A DNA stretch of 64,000 nucleotides from Azolla pinnata. Lineage: Eukaryota > Streptophyta > Polypodiopsida > Salviniales > Salviniaceae. The stretch's first letter is position 1. Each line of letters opens with the position of its first letter. The notes beneath the pieces are model-generated. The model was not told where the DNA came from. It saw nothing but the letters and a program-made list of their open reading frames with translations, and did no database searches. Shown one piece after another: positions 37,092 to 52,020 of this stretch. A program made the translations under genes and the position numbers. The DNA lies in contig JBBBWG010008557.1 of assembly GCA_037176905.1 (NCBI GenBank), positions 11,637-75,636 of the forward strand, given 5' to 3'.

Positions 37092-40030
37092 ACGATTTGG
37101 CCTCACCATCCGATTTCTGTTGTTATTAACAAGATGTAGCTGCTTGCTGCATTTTGATGTTCACTCTCTTCATACAGAAAGAGAGCTTTACATATATTCA
37201 CAAATCCAATTATTATTGTCTTGTTGCAAATGTTCTTCGCTGGTTTTTTCTAACTCGAGGCATGAGCCCCTTCCCCCCCCCCTAATGCTCTTCTGTAAGA
37301 TCCCTAACTTGGAACATGGACTAAAATCTCCTTCAAGGTCTGCCTAACTTGGGACATGGACTAAAATATTCTGTGCAACATGTGTGCTTTGCTGTGTATC
37401 TTGGATTAGATTCAAGTTTAATCATCCTGAAAGTTTCTATCAATGTTGGGCATTGAATCATCATACTCTATTACCGTCAGCAAACGCCATTTGGACATAG
37501 TTGGATTACTCCATAAAGTGCATTGTAGATTTGAATCTTGCCGATTCCTCCAATGTGGGGAAGTGTTGTTTGGTGATTACTTCTATCGCCTTGTTATAAT
37601 GAGTTCCTTAATCAACGAGACGTCCTAGTTAAATGATTCAACAATAAAATTTACCAGATCTTCCTCTCTCCCTCCGTCCCTATCAAGGTCAAGTTGGCTC
37701 ATCCACAAGCAATATTGTGCAGAGTGAAGTCTGGTCGATTGGGTGAGTTGAATCGAGTTGAATGTGGTTGTTCAACCCAAGATGGTACATACTCTTGACT
37801 TAATAATGGATGGTCCTTTGAGATTATAGAGAACAACGAATGATCGATTCACATGCAGGCAGTGGATTATGTGTACCATGTGCTTGCTGTGTGGCATGGT
37901 CTTGGAAGTTTCTGTGGAGTAAAGAGTGATGTACCATAGAAGCAAAAAGCATGTGTTTGTGTGCACCACATGAGTAAGTTGCAATGCACAGCTCGACGCT
38001 TGCTGATCCGTCCTCGGACCTGACAACGAAGCATCGAAATGCAGTGTCTGAGGAACAAAGAAGCATCGAAACGCAGGAGACCTGTTTCAGACCTATGTCG
38101 CAACATGAGAGGTGTTTATAATCTTTCGATTCCACGCTTTGCCCGATTTGTCGGGAATGCCCCCAAGGTTTTCCAAGAAATCGGTCAGGTTGGCCCCGAC
38201 CAAAAACTATACATACACCACAAATTTGAACTCTTTGCAAAACTTAGAAAATGGTTAGGACAAGCATAATCACCAAATACAGATTGCACCCAAAAACATT
38301 GGGTAGTTTTTTCCTTCTTTTTGTTTTTGTTTTTCTGTGAACACAAGCTTAATCAGACTCTCTCTCTCTCCCTCTGATTAGTGGGATCAACTGTGCCTTA
38401 ATGGCCAGCCATTAGTTAGTTCCTAATCAACCCAATTAATTGTGCCTTAATAGCCAGCCATTAGTTAGCTCCTAATCAACCCAATCAATTGTGCCTTAAT
38501 GGCCAGCCATTAGTTAGCTCCTAATCAACCCAATTAGCTGCTAATAAGGATAATTAATTATTTCTGGTCTCCATCTTTCCAGCTTCCATGTCCGTAAAGC
38601 TTCATGTCTGATCTCCGCTGAGACATCACATCGCTCCGCCATTTCCTCCATCCCTTCCCGTTTCCTCCTCCTCCTCTTCTTCTTCCTCCCGGTTTTTGTT
38701 GTAAGATTAGAATTTTCCTCCATTCCTGAGAATCCCCGGCGAAGAATCCATGTTTTGATGTTTTGATCTCCTCCCGCCTGCAAATCCGCCCCTTCTCTTG
38801 CAAGGTTTCCGCTCTGCCAATGTTTTGATGTATCCTCGGTGTCTGTTTTCTAAATTTTTTTACAATGGATGCTTGGCTGTGCCAAATCCGTACATTTCTA
38901 AGAAAAAAAAAACACGAGTGAACCTTGAGATCCTTCTCTGCTTCCTGATATCCATGGAAATGATTTCTGAGACATAGTCGGTAAAGAAAAAACTATGACC
39001 TTACATGAAAGATCTTTCATCGATGATAGCTTGCTACTGTTTCTGGCGATTTTTCATCACTGATTGTTTGCCCGATGCTTCTGGATCTTCTGCGGCATGT
39101 TCATTGCAAATTTACTTTGATTCGATCTCCTGCGGAGAGCTTCTTCAGTTCAAAACAACTATGGCCTTGGATGAAAGGCTTTTCATCGCTGATCGTTTGT
39201 TGTGCATGTTCACTGTAAATTTACTTCGCCTTGGATCTCTTGCAGAAAGCTTCGGCAGTTTAAAAAAATGACAGTTTTGGATGAATGGTTTTGCATGGAT
39301 AATTGTTTGGTAGTGTTCGCTTACGGTGGTTTCTTCCTAAAATGAGATCTGGAGTGAGCCATGAAATCGATTGTTTACCATGTTTCCTACCTCGATTGAA
39401 GGAGTGGGCATGTTTTCTTGAGCAAATTTCCCTCTGTTGCTTCTATTTAATGTTCTTTTGTCATAATGTCTTTCTTAAGAGCCGTTTTCATTCTATTGCT
39501 ATTTCTATTTTCGAGCTACTCTCTCGCGCAACAGCTTGTATGTTATCTCTTTCTTTCCACTGCTGCTCGAGCTTGTGCTTTCTAAAAAGTTTACTATAGC
39601 TACACTGGAGCTTGAGAATTACAGGATTTTTGCATTCAGGCTTTCATGACAACTCTTGATTGTGATGCTTTCTTCCTTATAAAGCTGATCTAGAAAGTAC
39701 TGAGGATGATCGAAGGGTATTCTATTCTCTTCTTGAAAACTCTCTCTACATCTATGTTGCTAACCGGTTTAAAATTATTTATAGGGTCAAATCCATTACT
39801 TTCACCTGCAGAATTCAATCTTCTATCATGTAGTCCACCATCTCTGGAAATCCTCTTCTGCAGAAGAGGTTGATCTAGAATCTATAGGACGTCTACAAAG
39901 ATGGTAATTCGATTTCTTTTCTTGGAAGACCTGCATCAGTAGTTGCCATTCTTGAATGTTTTTCCACGACAATGCCAATATCTGCTTTAATCTCTGTATG
40001 CCAATCAATCTTCCGATCGTATGGTAACAG
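37092..40030. other. Intergenic and 5' region of the EDR2-like gene
   Basis: Contains the phosphatase 3' flank, a 49-bp tandem repeat (38392-38540) and probably the leader exons of the EDR2-like gene (38.6-39.9 kb). A segment at 39814-39902 is bounded by CTGCAG and GTAATT but does not join in phase to the PH-domain exon. Confidence 0.5.
38392..38540. repeat. Three tandem copies of a 49-bp unit
   Basis: Three near-identical units contain GTGCCTTAATGGCCAGCCAT then TAGTTAGCTCCTAATCAACC. They lie about 1.5 kb upstream of the EDR2-like coding exons. Confidence 0.92.
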
Positions 40031-43000
40031 GATGAAGAAGGAAAACTAGGAAAGAATAGTTTCAGTTCTGGGGAAAAACAATACAGCAACGAAAGTTTTC
40101 CCAGCAGAAATGGGGAACAATTGTCTTCGGCATCAGAATCAGATCGTATACCACAATTTTTTCATGATTCTGTCTACCATATTGGAGTGAACCGTCTGGG
40201 TCATCGTTTCTGTCATAAACGGTTCTTACGGATCAGGGGAAGCCGCATTGAGATGTTCAAGAAATGCCCGAGTTCAATGAATGATGTGAGTAGAAAATCT
40301 AATAAAACTTGACGTAAAAGATTTGGATTACGTCCTAAATTCTACACATTGGTGCTTAATCTTGTTACAAGGAAACATGTAACTTGTTGAAGCTCATTAA
40401 GATTAGAATGGTCCCTCCAGACTTATGTCTGTCTTTGTGTGAGTTTTTTAATGAAGATACCCCATGGTTATATTACAAGAATCTAAGTAGGGCTTCTGCA
40501 ATGTCCCTGGGTTACCTAGTCTATAGATATGCTTATAAGATGTTCTTTAGTTTACCTTCCATTATCTGAATGGATTATCACATGTCCAACATTCTTTACT
40601 GTTTTGGAATCCAATTATGGCTTTTGGTGAATGGCAGAACATATTATTTAAATGTGTGATTCCCATAGCTAGTGATATGCTGCAATTTGAAATGAGCTAT
40701 CCGAAGTCTTTCACTTCATCATGCCTTCCATTGTTCAAGCCTATAATTGAGTTAGCCAGTCACTGTTAAATTCATTGATCAATGAATTTAGAGGAAATGC
40801 ATTGTTTAAGGAAGATAATAGGATTTCAGTGAAGTTGAATAATTAGCCTGGCACTGTATGGATGCTAAATCAGTGGGCTCAGTTTCCAAACGAGAATAGC
40901 CCATGTACCTTGATCATTGTATAGGAGAAACACCTTTCACTTCATCATAGAGTAGAACTGGCATATTGAAGTTTGTTTTGAAGATGTTGAATGACAGATA
41001 TCGTTATGTGTCTGGATTTTTCTTATCATTACATTGGCTAGATTTCGCCTATCATTATGGATCTGAACTTAATAACAGTAATCAGTAAATGATAGAAATT
41101 TGCGTTCTTTGTTTCACATAGTTTCAAGCGCAACCAACGTACTAAAGTTGGCATAGAGGGTACATAGGATTTTTTATGAACATAATTTCGGTTCATGATT
41201 GAACCTCAATTAGTTAATCGACTCATGATACAGGTGATGTTTCAATGTCAGAAGAAATCGAATCACACTATTATTGGAGAAAATGCTAAACATGAGTTGT
41301 GCTCTATTTGCTTAAATTATTATATCATAATAGATGCTTCATTTCGTACTAATCATTCTTATATAACATTCTGGTGCATAACCATGTTTCAACTCCCTAG
41401 AAACCAATAAGACAAGGCGTTGCTGGAAAATTTTTGAAGGTTGAAGAAGCAGGACGCTGCAGAATTAATGATAAGGTAAGCACTCATTATGGCAATTCAA
41501 GATTGGAAGAGTACTCTCTTTGAATTCTGTCAATATGCACGTATATGTTGTGACTGTGTATGATGTTACCCTTTCTTTTTTGTAGGACTTCTATGTGATA
41601 AGGATATTAAACTCTGTCGATGGAATGATCAAGGGTGAAGTGAGTCCCAATGCTCTAGTGCTCATTTACAGATGGTGCACAGATCCATTCACTTATATTG
41701 TCTGGCATCCTTGCTTTATGCAGATTGGCTGTGAAACAGCTTGGGACTCGAGCAAATTGAAGGATGCATTCTTACATGCTAAGGAGGTACTGCATTGTTC
41801 CAGCCACTCTCTCTGCTTTATAAGCAGGTCTAATGCCATGTTTAGGTTAGTGGCAATTTCATAACCAATCAGAACGAAGATGTTTTGTTCTTTTCAGGCA
41901 GGAACATATTTGCGTAGTGGATATAAGCTGGTTGATGATACGAATGAGTACACATTTCCCCCTTCTGGTTCAACCATAAAGATTGTACATGATTTATGCG
42001 GCAATTGATAAAATTTGCTGTATGCTAAAGGTTTCAATTGACCGGACATCGACCACGTGTACGTCGCTATGCTCGGGATTTGACAAATCTGATTATAAGT
42101 GGTAAAGTTCTATGGATAGATTGCTTTTTATGTGGAAGCTCTGAGTTTGATTACCATTATAATTGATATATGGCCCAGGTTCTGATAACTTGCTTGGGAA
42201 AGGGGCAAAACATTCACAACTATTAGGAATGGATGTGTATGATTCAGAAGATACTGATACAACATATGAAAATCAATGGAATTGTGTGCGCTTAGTCAAT
42301 GGTGCATCTCGAACTTTTGGTCCTCCTATAATCAATCCCTTAATGCAAACATTTCAACTTTCAGCACAGAATTCATATACGTGTCTTCTATTGTGATAAT
42401 AAAATTGGGTCTGGCTGTTGTAGGTATCCGCATACTCGAGGATGTGTCTGCATATATGGTAAGTTCTTGAAAGCTACTAAAATACTGTGTTCCCGTTCTT
42501 TTACATTTTCATGTATGGTTAGGTTGGTTGTTAACTTACATACGTTAGCTTCAGTAAATCTGTTTTTATATAACTTTGGACTCTGATAAGCCAGTTTAGC
42601 TAAGCCATTGGCTTTGATTTAGCTCACCTTGTCATTGTGAAGTTAACAAGAATGTGTAATTTTGTTTCTTAAGATCATAGCCTACCCTTTCAGTGATTTA
42701 GTGCTGTTTATTTTTGTTTATATTCCAGATCTAATGTTTGTGTGATGTGTAAAGGCAGAAAAAATTGTGATACTGAAAGCAGTTGGAGTCGTTGAAGCAC
42801 CTTCAAATGCCATATTTGAAATGCTTATGGACATAAAAAGTTCACATCGTAAAGGGTAAGTGTGGAGACAAAAAAAAACATTTTGGATGCCCTCTCACAA
42901 AAAATATGATAGACCTTCTGGTTTTATATGATAGGTGGGATGTTTTGAGCAGTGATTTCAATCATATCAAAGCAGTTGATGGACATTGTGATCTTTTACA

Positions 43001-46000
43001 TGGAACTTTTGATCTTAAATATTTAAGATGGTTCGGCCCTCTCTCTCTGTGTCTAATTCTTTCATAAAATAACAATTGTAATGAAATGAAGTAACATGAT
43101 GGTTGGTCTCAAAACCTTTTGGTATGAATATTCATTCATGATATAATAGGTGCTGGATCTTCATGTCTGTGTATCTGAATTATTAATGGTTAATATGGAA
43201 GATGTCTTTCATGGGGGATATTGTGAAATCTGAACTCTAAGGAAGTGGGATCTTACTATTATCATGGAGACTCTGTTTATCTAGGTTACAATTCAATGTG
43301 GGTTTTTGCATAAGCCTTACTTGGTGCTCAAATATTCCTATTCTCAATCAATAAAGGCAGAGATTTCGTTGAGTCTTGAAATTTTCTTGTTTTTGTTATC
43401 CATGCAGAATACTACAGTGACTACCGTTTTTGTGCCTTTTTCTATAACACAATATTATTTTATTTTGGAATTTAGGCAAGAGACTGCATTCATGCATATG
43501 TGAGACCAAAATTTGCTAGGAGTCTAATGTAAGTTTACACTGAAAGCGTTGCCTCATCTGTGACACCATTAGAACTGAAAAATGCAAACCTATGTCTATA
43601 CGTTTGAAAGATTTTTATAAAATAAAGATGAAAGACTGAGGCAAAATTCATTTTGATTGTGTTTTCTGTAGACATGACAGAAGATTATGCTCAGTGAAAC
43701 TGAAATCAATGTGTTTCTAAATATCATGCTGCCAGCATGTCAAGCCACCAACACGTGAGAAACAACTAGACAACCATAATTACATATTATCTCGGCATAC
43801 CATCACATTGGATTGGTTTGGTAGCATCCAATCTCGTGATGGTCTATTGCCAACATTGATCTGTTAACTAGAACAGTGTTTCGAGCAGCCCATGAGGGCC
43901 TATTAAATGTGCATAATGAAATTCTATAATGGCACATTAGCATCAGTTTGGTTGGATCTGAGCTGGTGTTGCAGTGATTTATGTTGAACTTATGCATTGA
44001 TGAATGAAGTCTTGAAAAACGTTTTGAAGGTTCATTGTTGCAGTAAGAATAATAATTCTCCTATCTTATAGAAATCTTATTTATATTTGCTTCATCTGTG
44101 TCAATCATAATTACCAGTGGCTTCACAAAAATTTCAAGCTTTCAGCAGTACAGAGGCTTGGTCCCCAATCTTATTCAGCACAAGAAGATTAGATCAATGT
44201 GTACTATTTCATCAATCTTCCTGGAATTAGGAAATCTGCCTTTAATTTATCTTCTTTTTTATGGAGATACTGTAGAACAATGTACAGGAACGGTCTTTCA
44301 TACTACCGGAACTATAGATCTATACAAGTACATGAAAATTGCAGCACAAGACCTATCTAAGTCTTAATGTCTTCCTCCTTTATGCCAAAATCTGTCTATT
44401 CTTGATATTGATGCTTGACATTTTAACATCTGCATTGGGTAAACATGTACTTTTTTCTTTTAACCTTTTAATCAATGCTGCTGATATCTACAGGAGGAAC
44501 TCCAAGCGGGATTTCGTTTTTTCACGGACATGGCGTCGTGATCCGGACAATTCATACTGTATGACACTGGCCAATGTTTTGTTTCCTGTCTGATCAATTT
44601 CAATATCTGCACTGGATGCATGTATGAGTTATGTGCATTGTAGTTGTTGCGTCATCAAGAATTTCTAGTCTTCTTTTTGAATTGCCTGATGAGAATTAAT
44701 GGGCATAATAAATTTTGGATATAATTAATCTTGGTACCACAATTAGTCAATGACAGGATTATCAGATCACTTTATATATGCATGGCTGGGGAGTTAAAAT
44801 ATATCAAAAGCCAAATAAGATTAATATTCCACTAAACATAAAATTATCTGTTCTGTGAATGTGATATGCTCAACAACTAAAATTTCATTCTCCTGTATGT
44901 GGAACACTCAAATCCAGGTATTAAATCTTGGAGGTTGTGAAATAAAAAGTTATTTGAAAGGAAAATAGGAACTAAGTCTGATCTATGCTTGTGATAAATC
45001 TATGGGCATAAAATGCAATATCATAGGTCTTAAAGCAGCCAAATTTTAGTAAAAAAAGAAAAGTTTGACCGAGGAACACATGTTGATTAGAAACCTAATA
45101 ATGATGCATTTAAGTAGAGGCTGTATGTGTATAAAAGCATTACTGATTGAAACAGGGAACTTTTTCTCTTTCACCAACTTTCGTAAGCTTGATGTGAGAG
45201 CTTAATGGTTTAGAGAGTCACATTCATAAAATTTATAACCAGTACTATGGTGTTCTGATTCAGTTTTTAATTGGAAAACTGTGTATCAGTCTGTCTGATC
45301 ACGATGCTTGATGCCAGCATTCCTTTGAGCTGACATGGACAAGCTTCTGAATTGTAATAAATTCTATGTAAATTATAGCCATAATTCTGGAATCTCCACC
45401 AAAATCAGACATTGCAAAGAAATCTGGCTTTCGGCGAGTAAAGTTGAATCGTGAGTATTTCTTTTCATCGACATTTCCCTTTCTATTTGTACTTGGGGAC
45501 CTGTTTAAAGGAATTGATTGCCATATTGGCTTTGTAATGATATATGGTGCAGCAACTATTTGGCAAATCAAGCCTCTTCCATTCAGCATATCTGGTAATT
45601 CAAGATCACTTGTGACGCAAACTATGGAGATACGAAGGACTGGATGGAGGCGTTGGAGGCGAATGGACTATTCTAAATTGGATAGGACTATATCTTTTTT
45701 TATCCTTTGTCAAGTAGCTGGTAAACCCTTAACAATAAACCATTTGTTTTACAAATGTGCAACATCCTTGGAGCTCCTAACTGACAAGAATTTCAGTTTG
45801 AGTAGTTATTTCTTTAATATTTGATGAAATTAATCAATGATACTTAAACTTTGAGACTGCTATTTCACAGTAAAGAAAGATTCTATCAAACTGACCCCTG
45901 TTTTTGATCAAGGTATTTTGGTGGAACCTTTGGGAACAAGACAAAAGAAACTCACATTCATGACATTTGTTATTTGTCCCTTTATAATGCTGTTGGTTAA

Positions 46001-49000
46001 CCGTGTCCATAGCTGTCATATGTGCTTCTCAAGGAATTGTGTCTGTAGCAATGATGTGCTTCATTTGAAGTCAAAGTGAGTTGAAAACCTTAAATATGTC
46101 AACAATAGGATGCTTTCATAATCTTTGCGTTTTTTATAGTTACATTTATTTTGTTCTATTGTTCTTAAAGACAAGATAACAGCATAGGGTGCAAGCTCCC
46201 ATTTAGCCTTGAAGATAATGAAAGAAGGAGATTTCAAGTATTGGCAAAGTCATGAGGAGATGATGAAAGAAGGGCATTTTGGGAATTAACAAAAATGAAG
46301 GGTCATTTGGGAAAGAGTGGAATAATTGGTATTTCAGGAAATTTTCCCAGATTAAGGTCACCAATAGCTTTAAAGTTTCAGTCATTTGAGGAATTCATTT
46401 ATAGGGTTCCGGTCCTTAATTTTTACGTTCATAACTCAAGCAGAAGATATTTGGACATGCGATGTTGATGTCTTGAAAATAGAAAGAACATTTTTAGTTC
46501 ACGAGATTTCAATATCAATCTGCTCAAATATGCTCATCTTTTTCTTTTGAATCTTACCTTCTTTATGATGTCAATCCAGGTCTAAGGGATTATTTTGCAT
46601 CCACCACTACTCTTGATACCACTAGATCCAGAGATGATGGAAAAGAAGTAAAGGTTGTGGGGGATTTCATGAAACCAATGGTGTCTGAAGATGGCACAGT
46701 TGAGGAGTTTTACGATGCAATAGCAGCAGAAGATCCAGAGGAGGAGGAGGATGACGACGAAGAAGATGAAGAAGGCAATGGGTTGGCAAAACTAGAAAAG
46801 GTGGATATAGTGTTTTATATGACTAGATACTGTTATAATTTAATATTTTGTATTTCATTCTTTCCCTTATTTTATGACCTCAGAGTGTATGGTATGTAGG
46901 ATCTGATCTGGCTTTTAAGAATTTTTCAGTGGACATTTGCCACAGGAAGTGGCAGCACACTGTATTTAATTTCTGCTATATTTTGGTCTTATAGAGATAG
47001 GATGTTACTTATAGTGGGGTTATATATTCCCTCAGCTTCTTTGGCTAGACATCTCAATCATGTAAGCATACAAAATCCTAGGAGCATGTTAAGGGGAAGT
47101 GCCTAGATATATTTCTTCTGTACTTTCTGTGGTCACATTTGATCTTTTTTGAAATCTGAATGGATTCCAAGAAATAAAGTTGCATATAAAGAGGTAAATA
47201 AATGCATTTCTTATAGTCATAATCTTACGCATTATTTGAAACACTGATTTGAATCATTTAAGGGTAGTATAATTGGAGAACTAGTTACTGTAAGGCCAAG
47301 GACACACCTATATAGGCCCATTATGGGTGATGTTCTGGGAGTTTAACTATATGAAAGGGACCAACTACCCCTTCATTTACAGCTTGAGATGTTGTTGAGA
47401 CTATTGATGAGGCTAGGCTCTCTGCTTTATTACCAATCATACATACACTAATAATCGGTAGTGTTGGGATATTCATTATAATTTAGGTTTGTCCTTCGTT
47501 CTTCAGTTTGGGATTATTAGTATGCCTTTAACCCTTCTCGTTAAACTATTCGTCACTGATATCAATTCATATTGGTATTGTCTAGGGAAAGTAGATGTTT
47601 GAGTGGCTTCGCTTCACACCTCTTTGTAGCAAACAGACTTTGAAATTTATGAAGCTGATTAAAGGACATATTTGGGTGGGCCTAACTAGTATGATTGAAT
47701 GATCACGTTCATACTTCTGCCAGAATTACTCCCATGTGACGTAATTAGCGTATGAATAGAGGCATTGAACTGTTGCTCGTGCTAAAACCTTGTAAAATCT
47801 TATGCTGATTCTATCACATACATCTTCAGTCAACATTATGAAGAAATTTGAAACCTTCCAAGAGACTGGAATACTTTTTTCAATCTCATTTGGACTGGAA
47901 TTGCCATACCAACTCGAAAACCCATATGCAGTGTGTATATTCACTTAGGTGGGTTGAGCAGTTAGCCCATTTGGTGAAGAGTAGAAGTAAAATTGATAGT
48001 GGATTACTGTGCCATTTTAATGTCAATATCATGCAGAACTGAGTCAAATTTCAGACAACACATTTGGAATTCTCCCTTGATAACCATAATTGTTTAGGAG
48101 GTTGATGTGTATTTATGTCAGAATCTTGATCATCTATTGGTTGCAAAATGATGTTAGGTGCAGTGAGATCAGTTAATGATGTTTATACAGATGATTTGAT
48201 TCTGTCTTTGCTCAATTATTTACAAGTCATTTATACAAAAGAAGGTTGGTATTTATAATAAGATTTTACATTTACCCCTACAGCCAGCAAGTCACAAGTT
48301 TAAAGCAACAACACTTGCTATAATGGGACTTGCAGCCCATGGTAATTATTCATTTACTCCTTATTTTCTTGATAATGATTTATACTTACGGGATTTTTTT
48401 GTCCTATTATTCAGCCAGAGCTGAGAAAAAAGAACTGGTTTCTGATGCAAATCACATGGATATAAATTTGAACTGGTTCAAGGGATCATTGCCACAAGCT
48501 ATTGGTGTGAAGGACAGTTGTTGGATTGATCCTGGCGGAAGTGAATTTATGGTTCGTGGAGAATCATACCTAAAAGACTACATGAAGGTATTTGATCGAA
48601 TATTCTTTTTATGATGTCTGTGATCTATTGCTCTTGTTTATTACAGAAATGTGTTACAAACATTTACGGTAGTGCATAACTTTGATTGAATAGAGTATGT
48701 AGATTATAAAAAAACAACCAGCAAAAGGAAATCAATTTTAATGTGGGGAGACCCCAGAAATCAGACAAAAATGAAAATCATCCAGCCGTCATTTTCGTAA
48801 TCATACAAAAGCCTCATATCAGGCATGATCTCATGTTAATTGATTATTGATATCATTATTGTGAATCTTACCAAATGGTTCGTGATACAAAAAATGGGTA
48901 AGATTGATATTTTTGTTAAAAGTGACTGCCCATGACCACCAAAATCCGTCCAGAAAAGACAAATCATTTGTCATTTCTGACCTTCTGCATTACCTGAGTA

Positions 49001-52000
49001 GTTCTTAAGTATTCTTTCAGCAAAACTCTTGTGCATATAGTTACTGCAACTGTAGTCATTCTTTTCTCTGTGAGATCTGTCTATTGTTTCAGCAGGTAAA
49101 ATGGTAAATAAGTGGAATGAATATGTTTAAAACACAAGAAGTTATGCTAAGCACGTATTGAAGTAGACACACACACACACACACATACCTTCCGCAATGG
49201 TCCCATCTGCAGATTCCTGGTGGCAAGCCGTTATTGAAGCTTCTTGCCGTTGATTGGCTTCAGTCTGAGAACAGGATAGATTTGATTGCAACGAACAAAA
49301 ACTACCTTGTTCAGGTGATGCTTATGGTCTTACTCACTTTGAAACTTATCGTTTTGTTTCCCTACTGTATGAAATTTGTTTTTCTTTCTTAGTATTGTAT
49401 GAATTCCTTTATTTTGGCCAATATATGTTCACGTAGAATGTATGGTAGTAACCATGATTATGACTAAGGACATATTTAGAAATAGAACAAAAAGCTCCGT
49501 AGATAGGCTACATTGATGGTGTTCATTCGTTGTCAATGTGAATTTTCTAATTCCTTTTGGGAGTGTACACACTTCTTCAGGAACGTCATGGTAGGTTTTT
49601 AGTTTTTAATTTTATGTATTATTTATGGCGTCATTAACTTTAGTTTAAAGATGTTAGATGATGAAGGGTAAACATAAAGGCCAGTGATTTCATTTTTAGG
49701 TATCGTAGGTAGTGCAAAATACTGATTAATTTTATGCAAACAACAGATATGATGGCTAATCTGTCATCTTTTATGGCAGTCTGAAGCTGGACAGAAACTT
49801 CCCTTCGTTCTTGTTATCAACTTACAGGTAAAGTGAAATTTTCAAAATTTTTGCTATATAATCTGGCATGTCCCATTGTTTTTTCTAATGTTCTCAAGCC
49901 ATCATTAATTTACTAGCAACACATTACAAAGAAAATTGGACATGAATCTCATTCAAAAAAAATATTTTGAAGTCTTTGGATATAGTATCCAACTCAAATT
50001 GTTTTCAAGCAAGTTTTAGTCATAAACCTGGAGACATGCTGAAGCTAGCTAACCATGGTAAAGAGAGAAAACTACAGTCTTTAAGTGCATAGGAAAGTTA
50101 ATGAATCTATGAAATGATCACAGTATCTAGCATATTTTTGGCCAGAACAAGAATCCTCTCTACATTATAATCTTTTTCCCTGAACACATCTAACCCACTA
50201 ACTCTGGTCCTTTTTTCTATGATCGTCCTTGATAGCAAATAATTCAAATAAGTGTTTATGGTAGTTTCGGATCATATCAACGTGGTACTATCTCAAACAA
50301 CAAACTTGAGATAAAAGGAATATCACTTACCTGGATCAGAGAATTTATTTCTACAAAGAACAATATATCTTTGCTGTAATAGTGTCAGGTAGGTACACAA
50401 ATCTTCCTCTACATGCTATATGTAACCTAAGCTTAAGGGTGAGACTATATTGTGTTCAGCCACTCTGATGTTTTGGCTAGGAACTTTTGCTTATAAACTG
50501 GAAGCAACTTTCCTAGAACCATTTGTAATCTTTGCAACCATGTTGAGTAACAAATTTGGCTTCGCCGTACTGGGTGTCCATAGTACCTGGTGATATAGAT
50601 TCCTGTCATTCAGTTTCTGATGAAAGGGAACCTGCAGGTTCCAGCTTATCCAAATTACAGCTTAATATTCTATTTCGGAGCTGATAGGCCAATCCAAGAA
50701 GGTTCTTTGCTAGACATGTTTGTTAATGGTTCTGATGCTTTTCGAGATTCCCGCTTCAAGCTGATTCCTCGGATTGTTGAGGTAAGCTTGAAATCCATCT
50801 TGGATGCACGCATCTCAATTTAATTAATATATATAATGTTTGAAACGAGGTATTTGAGGAATAAATGGATCTTAGGCACATTGGGAAAAGAATGATGAAC
50901 TTGCAATTATTTGTATTTCAACTTGCTCATAAATCCTCAAAAAAATAACACAACTATCCACATCAGAGATGAACTTCGAAAGCACATACTATTTATACGA
51001 ACTTACTAAATGAGTTCATTCACGCTTGGCACAAAATGCTTTTCAGATAATAATGAGCAGGAAAACTAGCTATATTTATCCGCCTAGCTACAATGAACAA
51101 CCGACAAGCATGTTTAGCATGTATCAGGCAGGAAGTTTTACTGCAACAGATCCAAGCTTGGTAATCTTCTTTATAGGGTTATTGGCTGGCGAAGCGTGCT
51201 GTTGGATCAAAGGCATGCCTGCTTGGAAAAGCTGTAACTTGCTCCTATCTCCATCAGCAAAACTTTTTGGAGGTAACCTTGCTATTGTTTTCCTGTTTTA
51301 TAGAACCTTTTTGTACCTAGGTAGTCAGAAAAAATGACTTATTTCAGTTTCAATGACCTACATTTACAATTTCTAGATTAAAATCTCGAAAAGATTATAT
51401 ATTGTCACATCCTACATGAGTAAGAAAACTAAGAATCTAGTATAACCGGACATCACTGCGTTGAAGTCTAGTATGGCAGAACTATAATATAGATCTCGTT
51501 TCTAATCATCAAAATATTTTAATGATCTGTAGCAATGTAAGCAAGGTGGAAGTTATATATGGATATATGGTCTAACACATCATCTTCAACATAGTTGGTA
51601 AAATACTTGCCCACAAACTTTGTAAGATGGTGATCAAGAGGTTCAATTACGCTTTTTACAGATTGACGTGGATATTGGATCGTCTTCTGTGGCGAGAGGC
51701 ATTATTAATCTTGTCTTAGGACATGTTACAAACCTCGTGGTAGACATGGCCGTGCTTATTGAGGTGCTTCCCTTAAATCACTATTCTATTATGTTATGAT
51801 TATTGTAGAAGCAAAATATATCAAAGTGCATGGTTGAAGCATCTAATGTGGTAGTATGGTACTACTTGTTATGTAGAAGTATATGTTGATTTCGTATTCA
51901 AACAATTCATATTATTGAATTGGACAGGGAACAAGTGAATCGGAGCTTCCCGAGTACCTTCTTGGGACAACACGAGTCATCCGTGTCAAACTAGATGATG

Positions 52001-52020
52001 CAGCTCCCTACATTGGGTGA
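40031..52020 (+). CDS. EDR2-like protein with PH, START and DUF1336 domains (5' end unresolved)
   Basis: EDR2 and relatives are lipid-binding proteins linked to pathogen-response and cell-death control. Twenty-two exons keep phase: 40031-40285, 41401-41475, 41586-41639, 41724-41786, 41898-41947, 42031-42101, 42179-42301, 42424-42458, 42755-42855, 42935-43030, 44494-44558, 45379-45450, 45553-45720, 46580-46800, 48284-48341, 48415-48587, 49213-49314, 49780-49827, 50638-50781, 51177-51272, 51662-51763 and 51928-52020, totalling 754 residues. The PH part has VYHIGVNRLGHRFCHKRFL and DVKPIRQGVAG. Next come GHRPRVRRYA, the START part (RIRKRDFVFSRTW-type segment, LCQVAGLRDYF), an acidic loop, then EDR2_C (LKLLAVDWL, KLPFVLVINLQVP, FKLIPRIVEGYWLAKRAVG). 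No in-frame ATG precedes the PH domain in exon 1, so a start exon is missing. The 41947/42031 junction uses a weak donor. Confidence 0.88.

Noticed and set aside
39814-39902. First coding exon of the EDR2-like gene
   Set aside because: It has plausible splice borders but joins out of phase to the PH-domain exon and would give an early stop.
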